From a bacterium (GTDB taxonomy: Bacteria; Omnitrophota; Gorgyraeia; Gygaellales; UBA12090), in contig SCPY01000116.1 of assembly GCA_004299495.1 (NCBI GenBank), positions 1-5,199 on the forward strand: a DNA stretch of 5,199 nt, written 5' to 3'. Below, piece after piece: positions 5,190 to 5,199 of the stretch. A program made the translations under genes and the position numbers. The notes under the pieces were generated by a model. It worked only from the letters and a program-made list of their open reading frames with translations. It was not told the origin of the DNA and made no database searches. Position 1 is the stretch's first letter. Each line of letters starts with the position of its first letter.

Positions 5190-5199
5190 TTTTGGTTTG
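5155..5199 (-). CDS. Possible C-terminal tail of an upstream gene, perhaps another minor pilin (cut by window edge)
   Basis: Fourteen codons followed by TAA at 5157-5155 read QTKTLKAQVYPRNL, ending 2 bases before the prepilin ATG. The tight spacing matches the other junctions of this operon, and an ending like 'VYPRNL' resembles the tails of PilV/PilW-type prepilins, which often precede PilX. One other frame stops at 5186-5184, and the prepilin's own frame is open to the edge, so this frame is only one candidate. The identification is tentative. Confidence 0.4.
   Translation of the reverse strand, partial: QTKTLKAQVYPRNL

Overview
This window is one block of minus-strand genes with no stretch over 300 bases lacking a gene. 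It encodes most of the inner-membrane alignment complex of a type IV filament machine (type IV pilus or type II secretion). Read in the direction of transcription, from high to low coordinates, the order is: the probable last codons of an upstream gene (5199-5155); a large PilX/GspK-like prepilin (5152-3428); a small unrecognised membrane-anchored coiled-coil protein (3401-3126); a PilM-PilN fusion (3063-1273); PilO/GspM (1271-639); PilP/GspC (638-165); and the first 37 codons of an exported protein that is probably the secretin PilQ/GspD (113-1).

The machine would work as follows. The cytoplasmic actin-like PilM domain is joined covalently to the membrane-spanning PilN domain. PilN pairs with PilO in the periplasm. 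PilP extends across the periplasm to the secretin in the outer membrane. The prepilin would be processed by a PilD-type peptidase and sit in or at the tip of the filament. The assembly ATPase, platform protein, major pilin and peptidase are not in the window. PilMN, PilO and PilP are coupled tightly, with junctions of 1 and 0 bases. The 62-base gap before pilMN holds a strong sigma70-type promoter (TTGACT, 17 bp, TAGAAT) that would start the message only a few bases before the ATG. That ATG has no Shine-Dalgarno sequence, so the transcript is probably leaderless.

The most notable point is the architecture. A PilM-PilN fusion, an N-terminally membrane-anchored PilP and a large prepilin lacking Glu5 reproduce the GspK-L-M-C-D layout of type II secretion. 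The PilM part nevertheless keeps its nucleotide-site motifs and the PilN part keeps its NLLP motif, as in type IV pili. The locus may be an intermediate, hybrid or convergent system. Other unexplained items are a tandem repeat and a cysteine-rich region in the prepilin, a perfect 10-bp hairpin in its last codons, and the small unknown gene.

The secretin-type machine implies a diderm bacterium. Base composition looks near 50% GC by eye, and the proteins do not look like a standard proteobacterial pil operon. An uncultured lineage such as Omnitrophota, Elusimicrobiota or a deltaproteobacterial relative is possible, but that is a guess. No tRNA, rRNA, CRISPR array, insertion sequence or convincing intrinsic terminator was seen.
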